Shown piece after piece: positions 49,013-58,138 of a DNA stretch of 64,000 nt. The notes beneath the pieces were generated by a model. The model made no database searches. It was not told the origin of the DNA and saw nothing but the letters and a program-made list of their open reading frames with translations. A program made the translations under genes and the position numbers. Source of the DNA: Woeseiaceae bacterium (lineage in GTDB: Bacteria; Pseudomonadota; Gammaproteobacteria; Steroidobacterales; Woeseiaceae); the NCBI GenBank assembly GCA_024640315.1, contig JAHEFF010000101.1, positions 1 through 64,000 of the forward strand, in the 5' to 3' direction. Numbering within the stretch: the stretch's first letter is position 1; the number at the start of each line of letters is the position of its first letter.

Positions 49013-50503
49013 ATGGACAGGCAACATGATCTCGAGCTGATTCTGCGCTCGCGCATGCCTATCGTCGTGATCGAGACTCGCGACGAAAAGCGCATGCTCG
49101 ATCTGCTGCGCAACATTGCGTTAGCGCGCGCCAGTGACACCTATGTCCCGCTGTTTCGATGGACCGTGACCGACGGCCTGCAGCGCCTGGATATCGATCT
49201 GGAACCACAACTGCACAATGCAGAGCCGCCTGACGTACTAAAACATATCAGAGCTGTCACAAAACCCGGCATGTATGTGTTGCTGGATTTTCACCATTAC
49301 CTTGAAGACCCGGTAATCATTCGGCTGCTGAAAGACATTTGCCTGCGATACACCGATGTATCGCGACAGCTGATCCTGATCAGTCACAGGATCAAATTGC
49401 CGCAGGAACTTGAGAGTTTTGTTGCACGTTTCGACCTCGCATTACCTGGCGCGGACGAACGTGAAAAGATTATCAAGCGGGTAGCCGCTGAATACACGGC
49501 GGCGAATCCTGGCTCCCGGGTTCAGTACGACCCCAAGGCATACAATTTGTTAATTCAGAATCTTTCGGGATTAACCGATCGCGACACTGAACAACTGGCC
49601 CGCAACGCAATATTTGCTGATGGAGTAATCTCAAAAAGCGACCTGCCCAATGTCATGCAGGCAAAATATGACTTGCTCAATCTGGGTGGCATTCTGCAAT
49701 ACGAATACGACACCGCGAAATTTGCGGATGTTGGAGGTCTGGAGAATCTGAAACGCTGGCTATCGCTGAGGAAACCGGCATTTCTCAAAGACAGGAAGGC
49801 GTCTCATCTTGACACCCCGAAAGGCATTCTGCTGATCGGCGTTCAGGGTTGCGGCAAAAGTCTGGCGGCCAAGGCCACAGCGGGTATTTTTAACTTGCCA
49901 CTATTGAGACTGGATTTTGCGACGCTGTACAACAAATATCATGGCGAAACCGAGCGGAACCTGCGTGAGTCTCTGAAAACCGCGGACATAATGGCACCCT
50001 GCGTGCTGTGGATCGACGAAATTGAAAAAGGACTTGCGGGCCGTGGTGGCGAGACCGGCACGACACAAAGAGTGCTCGGTAGTTTCCTGACCTGGATGGC
50101 CGAAAAAAATAGCGGGGTCTTTGTCGTAGCGACAGCGAATGACATCAGCATGCTTCCTCCGGAACTTGTCAGGAAAGGTCGATTCGACGAGCTGTTTTTT
50201 GTTGATCTCCCGAGCAGGGAAATTAGAAAAAGAATCCTGGAAATACACCTTTCCGCCCGCGAACAGGCAATCGACGAAATTGATACAGATGCGATCGCAG
50301 AAGCCGCGGATGGGTTCTCGGGTGCGGAAATCGAACAGGCGGTTGTCTCATCGCTTTACGCTGCGCATGCGCAAAGTACCGGGCTATCCACCCGCCATCT
50401 GCTGGAAGAACTCGAAAGAACGAAACCACTCTCTGTGGTCATGGAAGAGAAGATCGGCCATTTGCGACGCTGGGCCGCAGGGCGAACAGTTCCCGGCGAC
50501 TGA
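49013..50503 (+). CDS. Ycf46-like AAA+ ATPase
   Basis: 496 residues. The C-terminal half is an AAA+ module: Walker A GVQGCGKSLAAK (about 276-287), Walker B VLWIDEIEKGL (about 330-340), a sensor-1 Asn in VVATAND, arginines in RKGRFDELFF and a small helical lid (DGFSGAEIEQAVVSSLY). The N-terminal 240 residues (MDRQHDLELILRSRMPIVVIETRDEKRML) match the layout of cyanobacterial and plastid Ycf46, a poorly understood protein also found in proteobacteria. The gene is first in a plus-strand run with an FHA protein. Confidence 0.85.
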   Translation: MDRQHDLELILRSRMPIVVIETRDEKRMLDLLRNIALARASDTYVPLFRWTVTDGLQRLDIDLEPQLHNAEPPDVLKHIRAVTKPGMYVLLDFHHYLEDPVIIRLLKDICLRYTDVSRQLILISHRIKLPQELESFVARFDLALPGADEREKIIKRVAAEYTAANPGSRVQYDPKAYNLLIQNLSGLTDRDTEQLARNAIFADGVISKSDLPNVMQAKYDLLNLGGILQYEYDTAKFADVGGLENLKRWLSLRKPAFLKDRKASHLDTPKGILLIGVQGCGKSLAAKATAGIFNLPLLRLDFATLYNKYHGETERNLRESLKTADIMAPCVLWIDEIEKGLAGRGGETGTTQRVLGSFLTWMAEKNSGVFVVATANDISMLPPELVRKGRFDELFFVDLPSREIRKRILEIHLSAREQAIDEIDTDAIAEAADGFSGAEIEQAVVSSLYAAHAQSTGLSTRHLLEELERTKPLSVVMEEKIGHLRRWAAGRTVPGD

Positions 50504-50589
50504 CAAATTGTTCAACCGCCATTTAACGAAATGCAGACAATTTCAGCCCGGGTATAGAATCTTGTCCAGCTGAAAGATAGAATTTAGGC

Positions 50590-52077
50590 ATGGCTAATAA
50601 GAATAAAAAAATAGAGAGCTTAGTCAAAGCACCGGACGATGATCCTACCGCCGAATTTGAAATAATCCCGACACTGACGCAGCGTATTCGGGTGCCCAAT
50701 TCGGTACTTGAAGTGGACGAGGACACTTTCGACGCTGCCCGTGCAACCTCGAAAATCGAGACAAATTCGAAGTCAGATCTCGAAAAATCTCTGGCGGAAA
50801 GTGCACAGAAAATAGAAGAGCTCGACTTCCAGCTTGAACACGCCAGGAGCAGGCAACGTGGTCTTGAAAAAGAACTCGAAGTCCGCGAAGAGATTACCGA
50901 AAACATCAGTCGTGAACTTAGCGCCGTTCGTTTACAGGTTCAGGAAGCTGTAAGCGAGGAAGAAGTTGCCAGGCTAAAAGCCGACTTGGCGGACAAGCAG
51001 ACTGAAAGCGACAAGCTGACTACTCAAATCGAAAGCCTGAGTTTTGACAATCGTCAACTGAAAGAAACATTACGGCGAGATGTAAACCAGGATATCCAGA
51101 CATTCCAGAATCGGATTGCGCGCCAGGAAGGAGAACTTGCTGCTCGTGCGCAGGAACTCGCCCGCCTCGAAAAAGACAACACACGATTCGAAGACTACGC
51201 AAATTCCCTGCGGTTGCAGCTTCAGGACCAAATCCTTGACGCCAAAGTATCGACGACGATGCGCCAAAACCTGGAAGACAGCCTCGACAAAACACAAGCA
51301 AAGAACGACCATTTATCGCACGAACTTGAACTGGCTCGTGGTCTAAACGAGAAGTTAACCGAAGAAATCCGGACGCTAAAAATTGAGTTTGAGCGGGAGG
51401 CTCGGCAAATTCGGTTCGAGCTCAGCTCCGCGCAGGAAACACTTGCCGATCAGGAAAGTATCAACGAACAACTTGCCTCAGATCTGATCGACAACCATGG
51501 CTTCAGACAAGCCCTGGAATCTCACGTTGGTGAAATCGAAAGAGAAAATGAAGAACGGATTCAGGAGCTGACCAAACAGCTGAAAGTTGCCCGGCGGGAA
51601 GCAGAAGACTACGAAAGCAAACTGCGCATCAAAGACGCGGCTATTACCGACCTTATGAAGGAACTGGCCAGCCGCAGCAGTAACATCGAACTGCGCGATG
51701 ACATCGACAGCGTATTAAAGAAAGTCGATGGATTCAGACCCGACGCCAGAGGATCAACGCCAGGCATTGCCAGGGACAAGGTAGCGTGTCTCCTGATTGA
51801 TAATGCCGATGGCCGCGAATTGCGCTTTCCACTATTCAAAGATCGCCTGACCATTGGCCGCACTTCGCACAACGATATTCAGCTCGATCTGCGATTTGTC
51901 AGTCGAAGACATGCGGTAATTTCCAACGATTGCGGGAAGACAAGGGTCATAGACTGGGGAAGCAAGAACGGTGTTTTCGTCAATAAAATACGTGTTGCTG
52001 AAAAAATATTGTCACCTGGCGACATAGTGACCATCGGCACGACGGAAATGCGCTACGAAGAGAGATCCAAACGCTGA
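50590..52077 (+). CDS. Coiled-coil protein with C-terminal FHA domain
   Basis: 495 residues, no signal peptide. Residues about 55-370 are charged heptad-like coiled coil (repeated EKSLAESAQKIEELDFQLEHA and LARLEKDNTRFEDYANSLRLQ type text). The FHA domain (about 400-490) has the phosphothreonine-binding set: GRTSHND, SRRHAVISN and GSKNGVFVN. It could be a phospho-dependent scaffold, but no Ser/Thr kinase lies next to it; SrkA is 4 kb away. It follows the AAA+ gene by 86 bases. Confidence 0.88.
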   Translation: MANKNKKIESLVKAPDDDPTAEFEIIPTLTQRIRVPNSVLEVDEDTFDAARATSKIETNSKSDLEKSLAESAQKIEELDFQLEHARSRQRGLEKELEVREEITENISRELSAVRLQVQEAVSEEEVARLKADLADKQTESDKLTTQIESLSFDNRQLKETLRRDVNQDIQTFQNRIARQEGELAARAQELARLEKDNTRFEDYANSLRLQLQDQILDAKVSTTMRQNLEDSLDKTQAKNDHLSHELELARGLNEKLTEEIRTLKIEFEREARQIRFELSSAQETLADQESINEQLASDLIDNHGFRQALESHVGEIERENEERIQELTKQLKVARREAEDYESKLRIKDAAITDLMKELASRSSNIELRDDIDSVLKKVDGFRPDARGSTPGIARDKVACLLIDNADGRELRFPLFKDRLTIGRTSHNDIQLDLRFVSRRHAVISNDCGKTRVIDWGSKNGVFVNKIRVAEKILSPGDIVTIGTTEMRYEERSKR

Positions 52078-52190
52078 ATTGGATACCATTCCGCCCGCTT
52101 CGGGCGGAGAATCCGCAACGCTCGATGTCTCGCCCTTGACGAAGCGCCTCCGCTGGTCAACGATTGGCGTCCGCTAATGACTGCCAGACT

Positions 52191-52478
52191 ATGTCCGAAA
52201 CCGCCGAAAACTGGAAAATGACCGCCAGGAAGGAATCTCTCCTGTTCCTGTGGCTCCTGCTGACTGGTATTTTCATACTCCCCGGCACCATATACCTGAT
52301 CGGACATACCTTGTTCGGTGAATACGGTGGCACCGGCTTTTCTGCCTTCTACGGTACGCTCCAAAGTGAATTACGCGCCGGCGAGCCATCAGTCTGGTTT
52401 CTGATTCTGTCGCCATATATCGTCTGGCAGCTCCTGAGGCTGACATTCAGGGCCTTCGGCAAGGCGGGTTCGCGTTAA
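52191..52478 (+). CDS. Small two-helix membrane protein of unknown function
   Basis: Starting at the ATG at 52191 gives 95 residues, MSETAENWKMTARKESLLFL and so on. Two hydrophobic segments are visible, about 20-45 (LLFLWLLLTGIFILPGTIYLIGHTLF) and 68-85 (SVWFLILSPYIVWQLLRLTF), separated by a Gly-rich loop, with a basic C terminus. No family recognised. It lies 113 bases after the FHA gene in the same direction. Confidence 0.6.
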   Translation: MSETAENWKMTARKESLLFLWLLLTGIFILPGTIYLIGHTLFGEYGGTGFSAFYGTLQSELRAGEPSVWFLILSPYIVWQLLRLTFRAFGKAGSR

Positions 52479-52597
52479 CAAGCGTTTGATTATTCGGTCT
52501 TTTCGGCCTTGAATCTTTAGCACTAGGTCATATTTTCCCTATAATAAACAGCGTGTTTGCGTTGTTTTGCTAGAAATTGAGTTAAGGATGACGCATC

Positions 52598-52657
52598 ATG
52601 GGGCTGCGCTGGAAAGATCGCCGGCGCCTGGCTATGACGCCAACGGTATTTTGGTAG
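52598..52657 (+). CDS. Possible 19-residue leader peptide ORF
   Basis: ATG GGG CTG CGC TGG AAA ... TTT TGG TAG encodes MGLRWKDRRRLAMTPTVFW. AAGGAT lies 8 bases upstream, and the stop is only 6 bases before the ATG of the next gene, so translation could be coupled. A TATAAT at 52540-52545 may serve as its -10 element. It could also be chance. Confidence 0.35.
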   Translation: MGLRWKDRRRLAMTPTVFW

Positions 52658-52663
52658 GAATTT

Positions 52664-53032
52664 ATGGTCCGCTTTTTTGAATGGCTGATGACGAAGTTTG
52701 CGAACGGAGATGACGAAACGGATATTCCGTTGCGGCGGACCGGTGTGCACGCCATTCCGCGACCGAGGATGCAGAAGCCGTCCAAAGCCCGCAGCGTTAA
52801 ACGCGACGTTAAGCTTGCCTCTGGCGTCGGCGGAAAGATTGTCGACGGCGGGCCCGGCAAGAATGTGCTGATTCGTAACAAGTACGTCCGGGAGGATACC
52901 GGCACGCACGAAACGCTGAAAATTGTCGACGACTCCCTGCTGGAAACCGAAGAAGAATTTGGCGCAGACCCCTACAACACCGGTCGATTCGACCGTTCGA
53001 AGTCCTGGTCGACGACCCGATCCCGCAAATAA
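52664..53032 (+). CDS. Small hypothetical protein
   Basis: 122 residues. The N terminus is hydrophobic/aromatic (MVRFFEWLMTKFANG), then an acidic patch, a basic segment (about 28-50, RPRMQKPSKARSVKRDVK), a Gly-rich stretch (ASGVGGKIVDGGPGKN) and a polar tail ending SWSTTRSRK. No domain is recognised. Good spacing after the leader ORF and codon usage like the neighbours support it as a real gene. It may act with the FHA/AAA+ genes upstream. Confidence 0.6.
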   Translation: MVRFFEWLMTKFANGDDETDIPLRRTGVHAIPRPRMQKPSKARSVKRDVKLASGVGGKIVDGGPGKNVLIRNKYVREDTGTHETLKIVDDSLLETEEEFGADPYNTGRFDRSKSWSTTRSRK

Positions 53033-53114
53033 ATTGAGTCCGGCGCCACAAATTGACGCTTGCCCGAGCGGCGGTTAGTCTGCTCGCCTGGAATCTCCGG
53101 AGCGCCTCAATTCA

Positions 53115-53672
53115 ATGGGTTTGCGGATCTCAATTGACCTCGACGACGACGATCTCAAGCACTTCCGCCTGATCATGCGCGAAGCCCGGAATACGGCTTT
53201 GCGCCTGCAGCCGGAAGATATTGTCGCCAACGCCAAACGACACCTGCAAAACGTCGATAAAGAGAGAATCCCGCTATTCGTCAGGGACCGGCTTCGCAAA
53301 CTTGGCGTCATGATCCAGATGCTGACCGATCACGAGTGGCGGCTTCCGCAGAAAGACACCGTGAGAGTTCTCAATGCGCTGGCCTACTTCACGGAACCTG
53401 AAGACCTGATTCCTGATCATATTCCCGGAATTGGCTACCTGGACGACGCCATCATGATCGAATTGGTGGTGAGGGAGCTCAAACACGAAATCGATGCCTA
53501 TGACGATTTCTGTCAATTCAGACTGTCGCATCCGCCCAGCAAGGGCATCAAGACCAAGACAACAGATATTTCGCGTGAACAGTGGCTCGATGGTCGACGT
53601 AAGGAATTGCAGAGCCGCATGCGACGACGTCGCAAGCAAAGTGGCAGCGGGTCCCGCTCAAAACTCTTGTAG
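53115..53672 (+). CDS. DUF1232 (YkvA-like) domain protein
   Basis: 185 residues. The DUF1232 signature is at about 85-125: VLNALAYFTEPEDLIPDHIPGIGYLDDAIMIELVVRELKHEI, with the PDxIPxxGxLDD core. The N-terminal part (MGLRISIDLDDDDLKHFRLIMREA) is acidic and helical; the C terminus is strongly basic (RRKELQSRMRRRRKQSGSGSRSK). The usual membrane helix of YkvA proteins is weak here. It is the last gene of the plus-strand run starting at 49013. Confidence 0.75.
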   Translation: MGLRISIDLDDDDLKHFRLIMREARNTALRLQPEDIVANAKRHLQNVDKERIPLFVRDRLRKLGVMIQMLTDHEWRLPQKDTVRVLNALAYFTEPEDLIPDHIPGIGYLDDAIMIELVVRELKHEIDAYDDFCQFRLSHPPSKGIKTKTTDISREQWLDGRRKELQSRMRRRRKQSGSGSRSKLL

Positions 53673-53760
53673 CGGCTCCCTGGCAAACGCCTAAATTACT
53701 CAATAATTCGGATCTAAGTGATTGACATAATTCCAATTTAGCCGAAATCTCAGGATCTAA

Positions 53761-54045
53761 TTATGGCCAGTAGTAATACCCGGTTGCAGCAAAGCCGGCC
53801 CACAGGAGTACCTGCCCTGCCCACCGCCAGGGGTGATGTTTTACAAGCGCATAGAAACTCGCCGCCGAAATTACTGTCATAGCTGTGAATATGGAGAAAC
53901 TTGCCAGAAGTGGCCTGAATTCGTGGTCGAGCCGCGGGTAGTCGTCTCCGAGTACGGTGAAAATGAGCAACACGGCAGCGAGGCTAAACGCGATTGAAAG
54001 GCTGGATCCGAGCATGATGCCGGTTATTACGGTTAATGGGCGCAT
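53761..54045 (-). CDS. Small three-helix membrane protein
   Basis: 94 residues with three hydrophobic segments (about 5-30, 48-68 and 76-94) and a basic loop KHHPWRW. No family recognised. It diverges from prc; the 133-base gap holds both promoters. Confidence 0.55.
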   Translation of the reverse strand: MRPLTVITGIMLGSSLSIAFSLAAVLLIFTVLGDDYPRLDHEFRPLLASFSIFTAMTVISAASFYALVKHHPWRWAGQVLLWAGFAATGYYYWP

Positions 54046-54178
54046 CCGCGCATTTTACGCCCGACGGATGGCTTCTTGCCCACTAACTGTGGATTTTGCC
54101 AAATTCGCCCTTGATTGAAGGGCTTATGCAACATAGCCTAGCCTATCTGGCACGAGGCTGAGAGAACAAAAGCTGAAT

Positions 54179-56302
54179 ATGGAGACTGCTTTGAGAAATA
54201 TTCTGACCAGCGCCCGGAAACGGGTCATTTTTGCGGTCCTGGCAATTGCTAGCCTGCCTGTTACGGCGCCGATTCTGGCTGACACCGTATCGGAAGAACT
54301 TGCACCTGTGGCTCGTCACGAAAAGATTGGTCAGCTGGTGACAGAGTTCATACAGAAATCGCACTATCGCCATGCAGCTGTGGATGACGAATTGTCATCA
54401 GATGTCATGGATCGATATATCGAAGCACTCGATAACAATCGCATGTATCTGCTGGCGTCTGACGTCGCAGCGTTCGAGCAGTACCGTTACCTGCTTGACG
54501 ACATGGTTCGCTCAGAACCTTTGAATCCGGTTTTCGACATGTTTGACGTGTACCGCAGCCGGGTGCGCGAGCGCCTGGAATTCGCGCTGGCTCAGCTCGA
54601 GACCGAACCGGATTTCAGCATTAAAGAATCCTATGAATTTGATCGCGAAGAACTCCCATGGGCGGAAACCACCGAGGAGCTGGATGAAATCTGGCGCAAG
54701 CGCGTTAAGAACGACGCTCTGAGCCTGGCGCTGGCCGAAAAAGAATGGACCGAGATCCAGGAAGTACTTGAGAAACGCTATTCACGCTTTCTCAAGCGGA
54801 TGGACCAGATTAAGAGCGACGATGTGTTCGAGACATTCATGAACGCCTTCGCGCATACCCTTGACCCTCACTCAAGCTACCTGAGCCCGAGGAATTCTGA
54901 GGAATACCGCATTCAGATGAGCCTCTCGTATTTCGGCATTGGCGCATCTCTGCAAATTGAAGATGATTACGTGATGGTCATCAACATTATCCCCGGTGGA
55001 CCGGCTGCCATCGACGGCGTTCTGCAACCGAAAGACAAGATCACCGCAGTTGCCCAGGGCGAAGATGGAGAAATGGTCGACGTAATCGGCTGGCGCCTGG
55101 ACGATGTCGTACAACTGATCCGTGGGCCCGCCGATACCGTGGTCCGTTTGCAGCTCATGACGGCAGGTGCCCTGCCAGGCGCAGAAGAAAAGGTCATTTC
55201 CTTGACCAGAAACCAGGTCAAACTCGAAGAGCAGGCGGCCAAGAGCAAAGTCATCAATATTCCGCGTGACGGGCGTGACTGGAGCATGGGCGTTATCGAA
55301 GTGCCAAGTTTCTATCGTGATTACCGTGCACTGAGCAACGGTGACAAGGATTACACGAGCACGACCAAAGACGTAAAACGATTGATCGGAGAGCTCGAGG
55401 AACAGGGAATTGACGGGCTCATTATTGACCTGCGAAATAATGGCGGTGGCCACCTGACGGAAGCGACCGCCCTTTCCGGTCTGTTCATCGACAATGGCCC
55501 TGTCGTGCAACTCAGAAACTCCAATGGGCGAATCAGCAGGCTTGACGATCCGGACCCGGTTCCACGGGTTGCGTACAACGGTCCGCTAGCCGTTCTTGTC
55601 AATCGGTACAGCGCATCTGCATCCGAAATTTTTGCCGCTGCGATTCAGGACTATGCGCGCGGCGTGATCATCGGTCAGCAAACCTTCGGTAAAGGCACCG
55701 TGCAGAACCTCTATTCACTGGATCAATACGTGCGCCGTCCCGACGACGAAGGCCTTGGGCAATTAACGCTAACCATTGGCAAGTACTATCGGGTAACGGG
55801 CGAAAGCACGCAGCACAGGGGCGTTGATCCGGATATTGCCTTGCCATCGCATATCGATTCGACCCAGGTCGGCGAGAGCGTCCGGGACAGCGCACTGCCC
55901 TGGGATACCATACGCACAACAGAATTCCGCGCGGGCGAGCCACTTGAAACCACCATCGATTCGCTGACTGCGAGCCATGCGATCCGGTCAAAAGACGATC
56001 CCGATTTCCAGTTTCTGCTGGACGGTATTCGCGATGTTGAGGAAGCCAGGGCGCGAAAAACCATGTCATTGAACATGGAAGAACGCCTGGCTGAACGCGA
56101 GGAAAACATCGCCAAAAGCCTGGATCGAGAAAATGCGCGTCGTGCGGCACTGCAGCTGGAGCCTCTTGAGAACGCTGAGGAGCTGGAAACGCTGGAAGGC
56201 CCGGATGTGCACCTGGACCAGGCAGCAGCGATCCTCACGGATCTGGCTATAATGCGGGAGGTGAAGGCACCGCCGACACAAACCGCAAGAATCGAACGAT
56301 AA
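54179..56302 (+). CDS. prc: Carboxy-terminal (tail-specific) protease Prc
   Basis: Periplasmic S41A protease that trims C termini of envelope proteins and, with NlpI in E. coli, degrades peptidoglycan hydrolases. It has 707 residues: a signal peptide (RVIFAVLAIASLPVTAPILA), an N-terminal domain, a PDZ domain (about 240-330, SLSYFGIGASLQIEDDYVMV), then the protease core. The Ser/Lys dyad is in RYSASASEIFAAA (Ser about 480) and FGKGTVQN (Lys 505). A C-terminal DUF3340-like region follows. The first ATG or an in-frame TTG 4 codons later could be the start. Confidence 0.95.
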   Translation: METALRNILTSARKRVIFAVLAIASLPVTAPILADTVSEELAPVARHEKIGQLVTEFIQKSHYRHAAVDDELSSDVMDRYIEALDNNRMYLLASDVAAFEQYRYLLDDMVRSEPLNPVFDMFDVYRSRVRERLEFALAQLETEPDFSIKESYEFDREELPWAETTEELDEIWRKRVKNDALSLALAEKEWTEIQEVLEKRYSRFLKRMDQIKSDDVFETFMNAFAHTLDPHSSYLSPRNSEEYRIQMSLSYFGIGASLQIEDDYVMVINIIPGGPAAIDGVLQPKDKITAVAQGEDGEMVDVIGWRLDDVVQLIRGPADTVVRLQLMTAGALPGAEEKVISLTRNQVKLEEQAAKSKVINIPRDGRDWSMGVIEVPSFYRDYRALSNGDKDYTSTTKDVKRLIGELEEQGIDGLIIDLRNNGGGHLTEATALSGLFIDNGPVVQLRNSNGRISRLDDPDPVPRVAYNGPLAVLVNRYSASASEIFAAAIQDYARGVIIGQQTFGKGTVQNLYSLDQYVRRPDDEGLGQLTLTIGKYYRVTGESTQHRGVDPDIALPSHIDSTQVGESVRDSALPWDTIRTTEFRAGEPLETTIDSLTASHAIRSKDDPDFQFLLDGIRDVEEARARKTMSLNMEERLAEREENIAKSLDRENARRAALQLEPLENAEELETLEGPDVHLDQAAAILTDLAIMREVKAPPTQTARIER

Positions 56303-56321
56303 GTACGCTGGCGACCGGGGC

Positions 56322-56349
56322 TTGCAAGCCCGAATCCCGGTGTTATACT
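56322..56349 (+). promoter_or_regulatory. Sigma-70 promoter upstream of the exported hypothetical gene
   Basis: TTGCAA (56322-56327) is followed after 16 bases by TATACT (56344-56349), 46 bases before the GTG start at 56396. Confidence 0.6.
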
Positions 56350-56395
56350 GAACTACAACACTAGTCTACCTGACTGATCCCAAGTGGAGGTCGCC

Positions 56396-56917
56396 GTGGA
56401 TTCAAATAACCCTGGAAACAGGCGCAAGACAACTGCAGGTTTCGCTTTAGTTGCAGTGATGGCCTTCAGTGCATGCTGGAGCGCCAGTGCCAACGCGAGA
56501 ACCCAGACCGATGCAGACTGTGATGCGGTCTCTCGCGGGTTACAGCGCCTTGAGGCCCCCCTGGAGACCTTGATAGTCAGTACCGTTGATCATGTGACCG
56601 TTGATGTCAGTCAGGCCGATCTGGAAGCTGTCAATGAATTTGAAGTGGCCAGCATTGAACCCACATCCGGTGACTCGGCCGCACCGGTGCTCTACCTTAC
56701 GCCGAGAGTTGCCGATGCACTCCGCGATATCTTTGATAGCGGCCAGGAAGTCCGGGCTGCAGACAAGATGATCGATCGATCGTCCTCACCGCTCGCGGAA
56801 ACCGAGGAACCTTCAGACAACGCCGACGTCGCTGATGAAGCAAGGCCGGCGCCAGAAGGCCAGCAAGAGATCTATTTACCGCTGTTGCAGCGGCAGATGT
56901 ACCGCACGGACATCTGA
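56396..56917 (+). CDS. Exported hypothetical protein
   Basis: The GTG at 56396 has GGAGG 5 bases upstream and gives 173 residues starting MDSNNPGNRRKT. A signal peptide is likely (TTAGFALVAVMAFSACWSASANA). The mature part is acidic, with a central segment (LETLIVSTVDHVTVDVSQADLEAVNEFEV) and a Pro/Glu-rich stretch before LPLLQRQMYRTDI. No domain recognised. It has its own promoter and converges on the coiled-coil gene. Confidence 0.6.
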   Translation: MDSNNPGNRRKTTAGFALVAVMAFSACWSASANARTQTDADCDAVSRGLQRLEAPLETLIVSTVDHVTVDVSQADLEAVNEFEVASIEPTSGDSAAPVLYLTPRVADALRDIFDSGQEVRAADKMIDRSSSPLAETEEPSDNADVADEARPAPEGQQEIYLPLLQRQMYRTDI

Positions 56918-56932
56918 ACACTGCCCAGTCTG

Positions 56933-57964
56933 CTAGCGGCTGAAGATCTTCGAAATTCCCCAGTAATTTTGCCCGGCGATATCGACTTCGCTGTCACGTA
57001 CCATCCCGTTTTGGTCGATTTTGAATAGTGTTCCCACGGTGCCCGCAAGCGGGACCGCATCGGATTGGCTGCCAAATTTGGCGATTTCTCCAAGCATTTT
57101 CGCCCTTTTCTGCAAAGCGTCGGCGAATTCTGTTGCACGCTCCATCGTCTCGGCGCTCTTCTTTATTCTTGCGAGCAACTGCTCGCATTCAAATTGCGTG
57201 CCGTAGTTAATCGCGCCAACACTTTTCTCGGTCGATTCTTTGACCTGGGTAGCGATGCCATTTTTGTCGAAGTGAATATAGAGTTGCTGTGCGAACGACA
57301 GAATCATTAGATTGATCGATCGTTTTGCCGGGATGTCCAGGCCCTGGTGGTCGGGAGGCACGCGATTTATGATTTCCTCGATGCATTCATTGAGCAAGTG
57401 TTCTTCCTGCACCGCCGTCTCAATTTGCATGGCGAGATTGTCTATCAGCTTCATTGCAGATCGGCCACGAAAGAGCCTGGTGAAGCCACTCATCGACGTC
57501 AGGCGCCGTTGCTCTGCTTGCAGCTGGTCTTCCAGCCGCTGAACAAGGTCGCGCTTTTCGACTGCCTGTAATTCGATCTCGCTGGACTCCTGCTTGCGTT
57601 GTTCATTCCAGTCAGTGAGAACGCTGTTATGTTTCTTCTGCTCGCGCTGTTGCTTCAATTGTTCTGCGAACCTTGCGAGTTTTTTTTCACAGCGCTTGCC
57701 CAGGCCACGCAGCTGGTAGAACACAACGACATTGTGGGCCCAGTCGGGGTCGACAAGCAGTCCTTCGAGGTGGTCGAGTTTTTGCTGGATTCTCGCGGTA
57801 GCGCCTTCCTGCTGTTTTATTCTGTCCTGCAGCTGATAGCGTTCCTTACGCATGCTCGCGAACTCCTTCTTGAGTTCGGCACGATTCCAGTACAACTCCA
57901 TCAGCTTATCGCTGTCCTGCGACTTTTCCTCGGAGTTGCCAAAAATTGCGGTCAGGCTGGACAA
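56933..57964 (-). CDS. Coiled-coil protein of unknown function
   Basis: 343 residues. Residues 20-165 are a long charged coiled coil (KLMELYWNRAELKKEFASMRKERYQLQDRIKQQEG, RCEKKLARFAEQLKQQREQKK). The second half is globular, with CIEEIINRVPPDHQGLDIPAKRSINLMILSFAQQLY and a C-terminal segment ending YWGISKIFSR. No signal peptide or membrane helix. The composition is even and the frame is clean, so the gene is real, but no family comes to mind. Confidence 0.65.
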   Translation of the reverse strand: MSSLTAIFGNSEEKSQDSDKLMELYWNRAELKKEFASMRKERYQLQDRIKQQEGATARIQQKLDHLEGLLVDPDWAHNVVVFYQLRGLGKRCEKKLARFAEQLKQQREQKKHNSVLTDWNEQRKQESSEIELQAVEKRDLVQRLEDQLQAEQRRLTSMSGFTRLFRGRSAMKLIDNLAMQIETAVQEEHLLNECIEEIINRVPPDHQGLDIPAKRSINLMILSFAQQLYIHFDKNGIATQVKESTEKSVGAINYGTQFECEQLLARIKKSAETMERATEFADALQKRAKMLGEIAKFGSQSDAVPLAGTVGTLFKIDQNGMVRDSEVDIAGQNYWGISKIFSR

Positions 57965-58138
57965 ATCTCACCTCTTTTACATAATTACATGGCGCCAGGC
58001 TACGTCAAATGCGGCGCAGCGCCGGAATATGTGTAATTCCAGGTCGCATAATGACAAGGGAAAGTGCGTCAATCCTTGATTGAATCGACATTTTCACGGC
58101 TTGATATTGGCCCGCAAGCCCGATTCGCGATCTAGTGC
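57965..58138. other. Intergenic gap
   Basis: 174 bases between two minus-strand genes. It holds the leader of the coiled-coil gene; no strong terminator or operator is seen. Confidence 0.35.
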
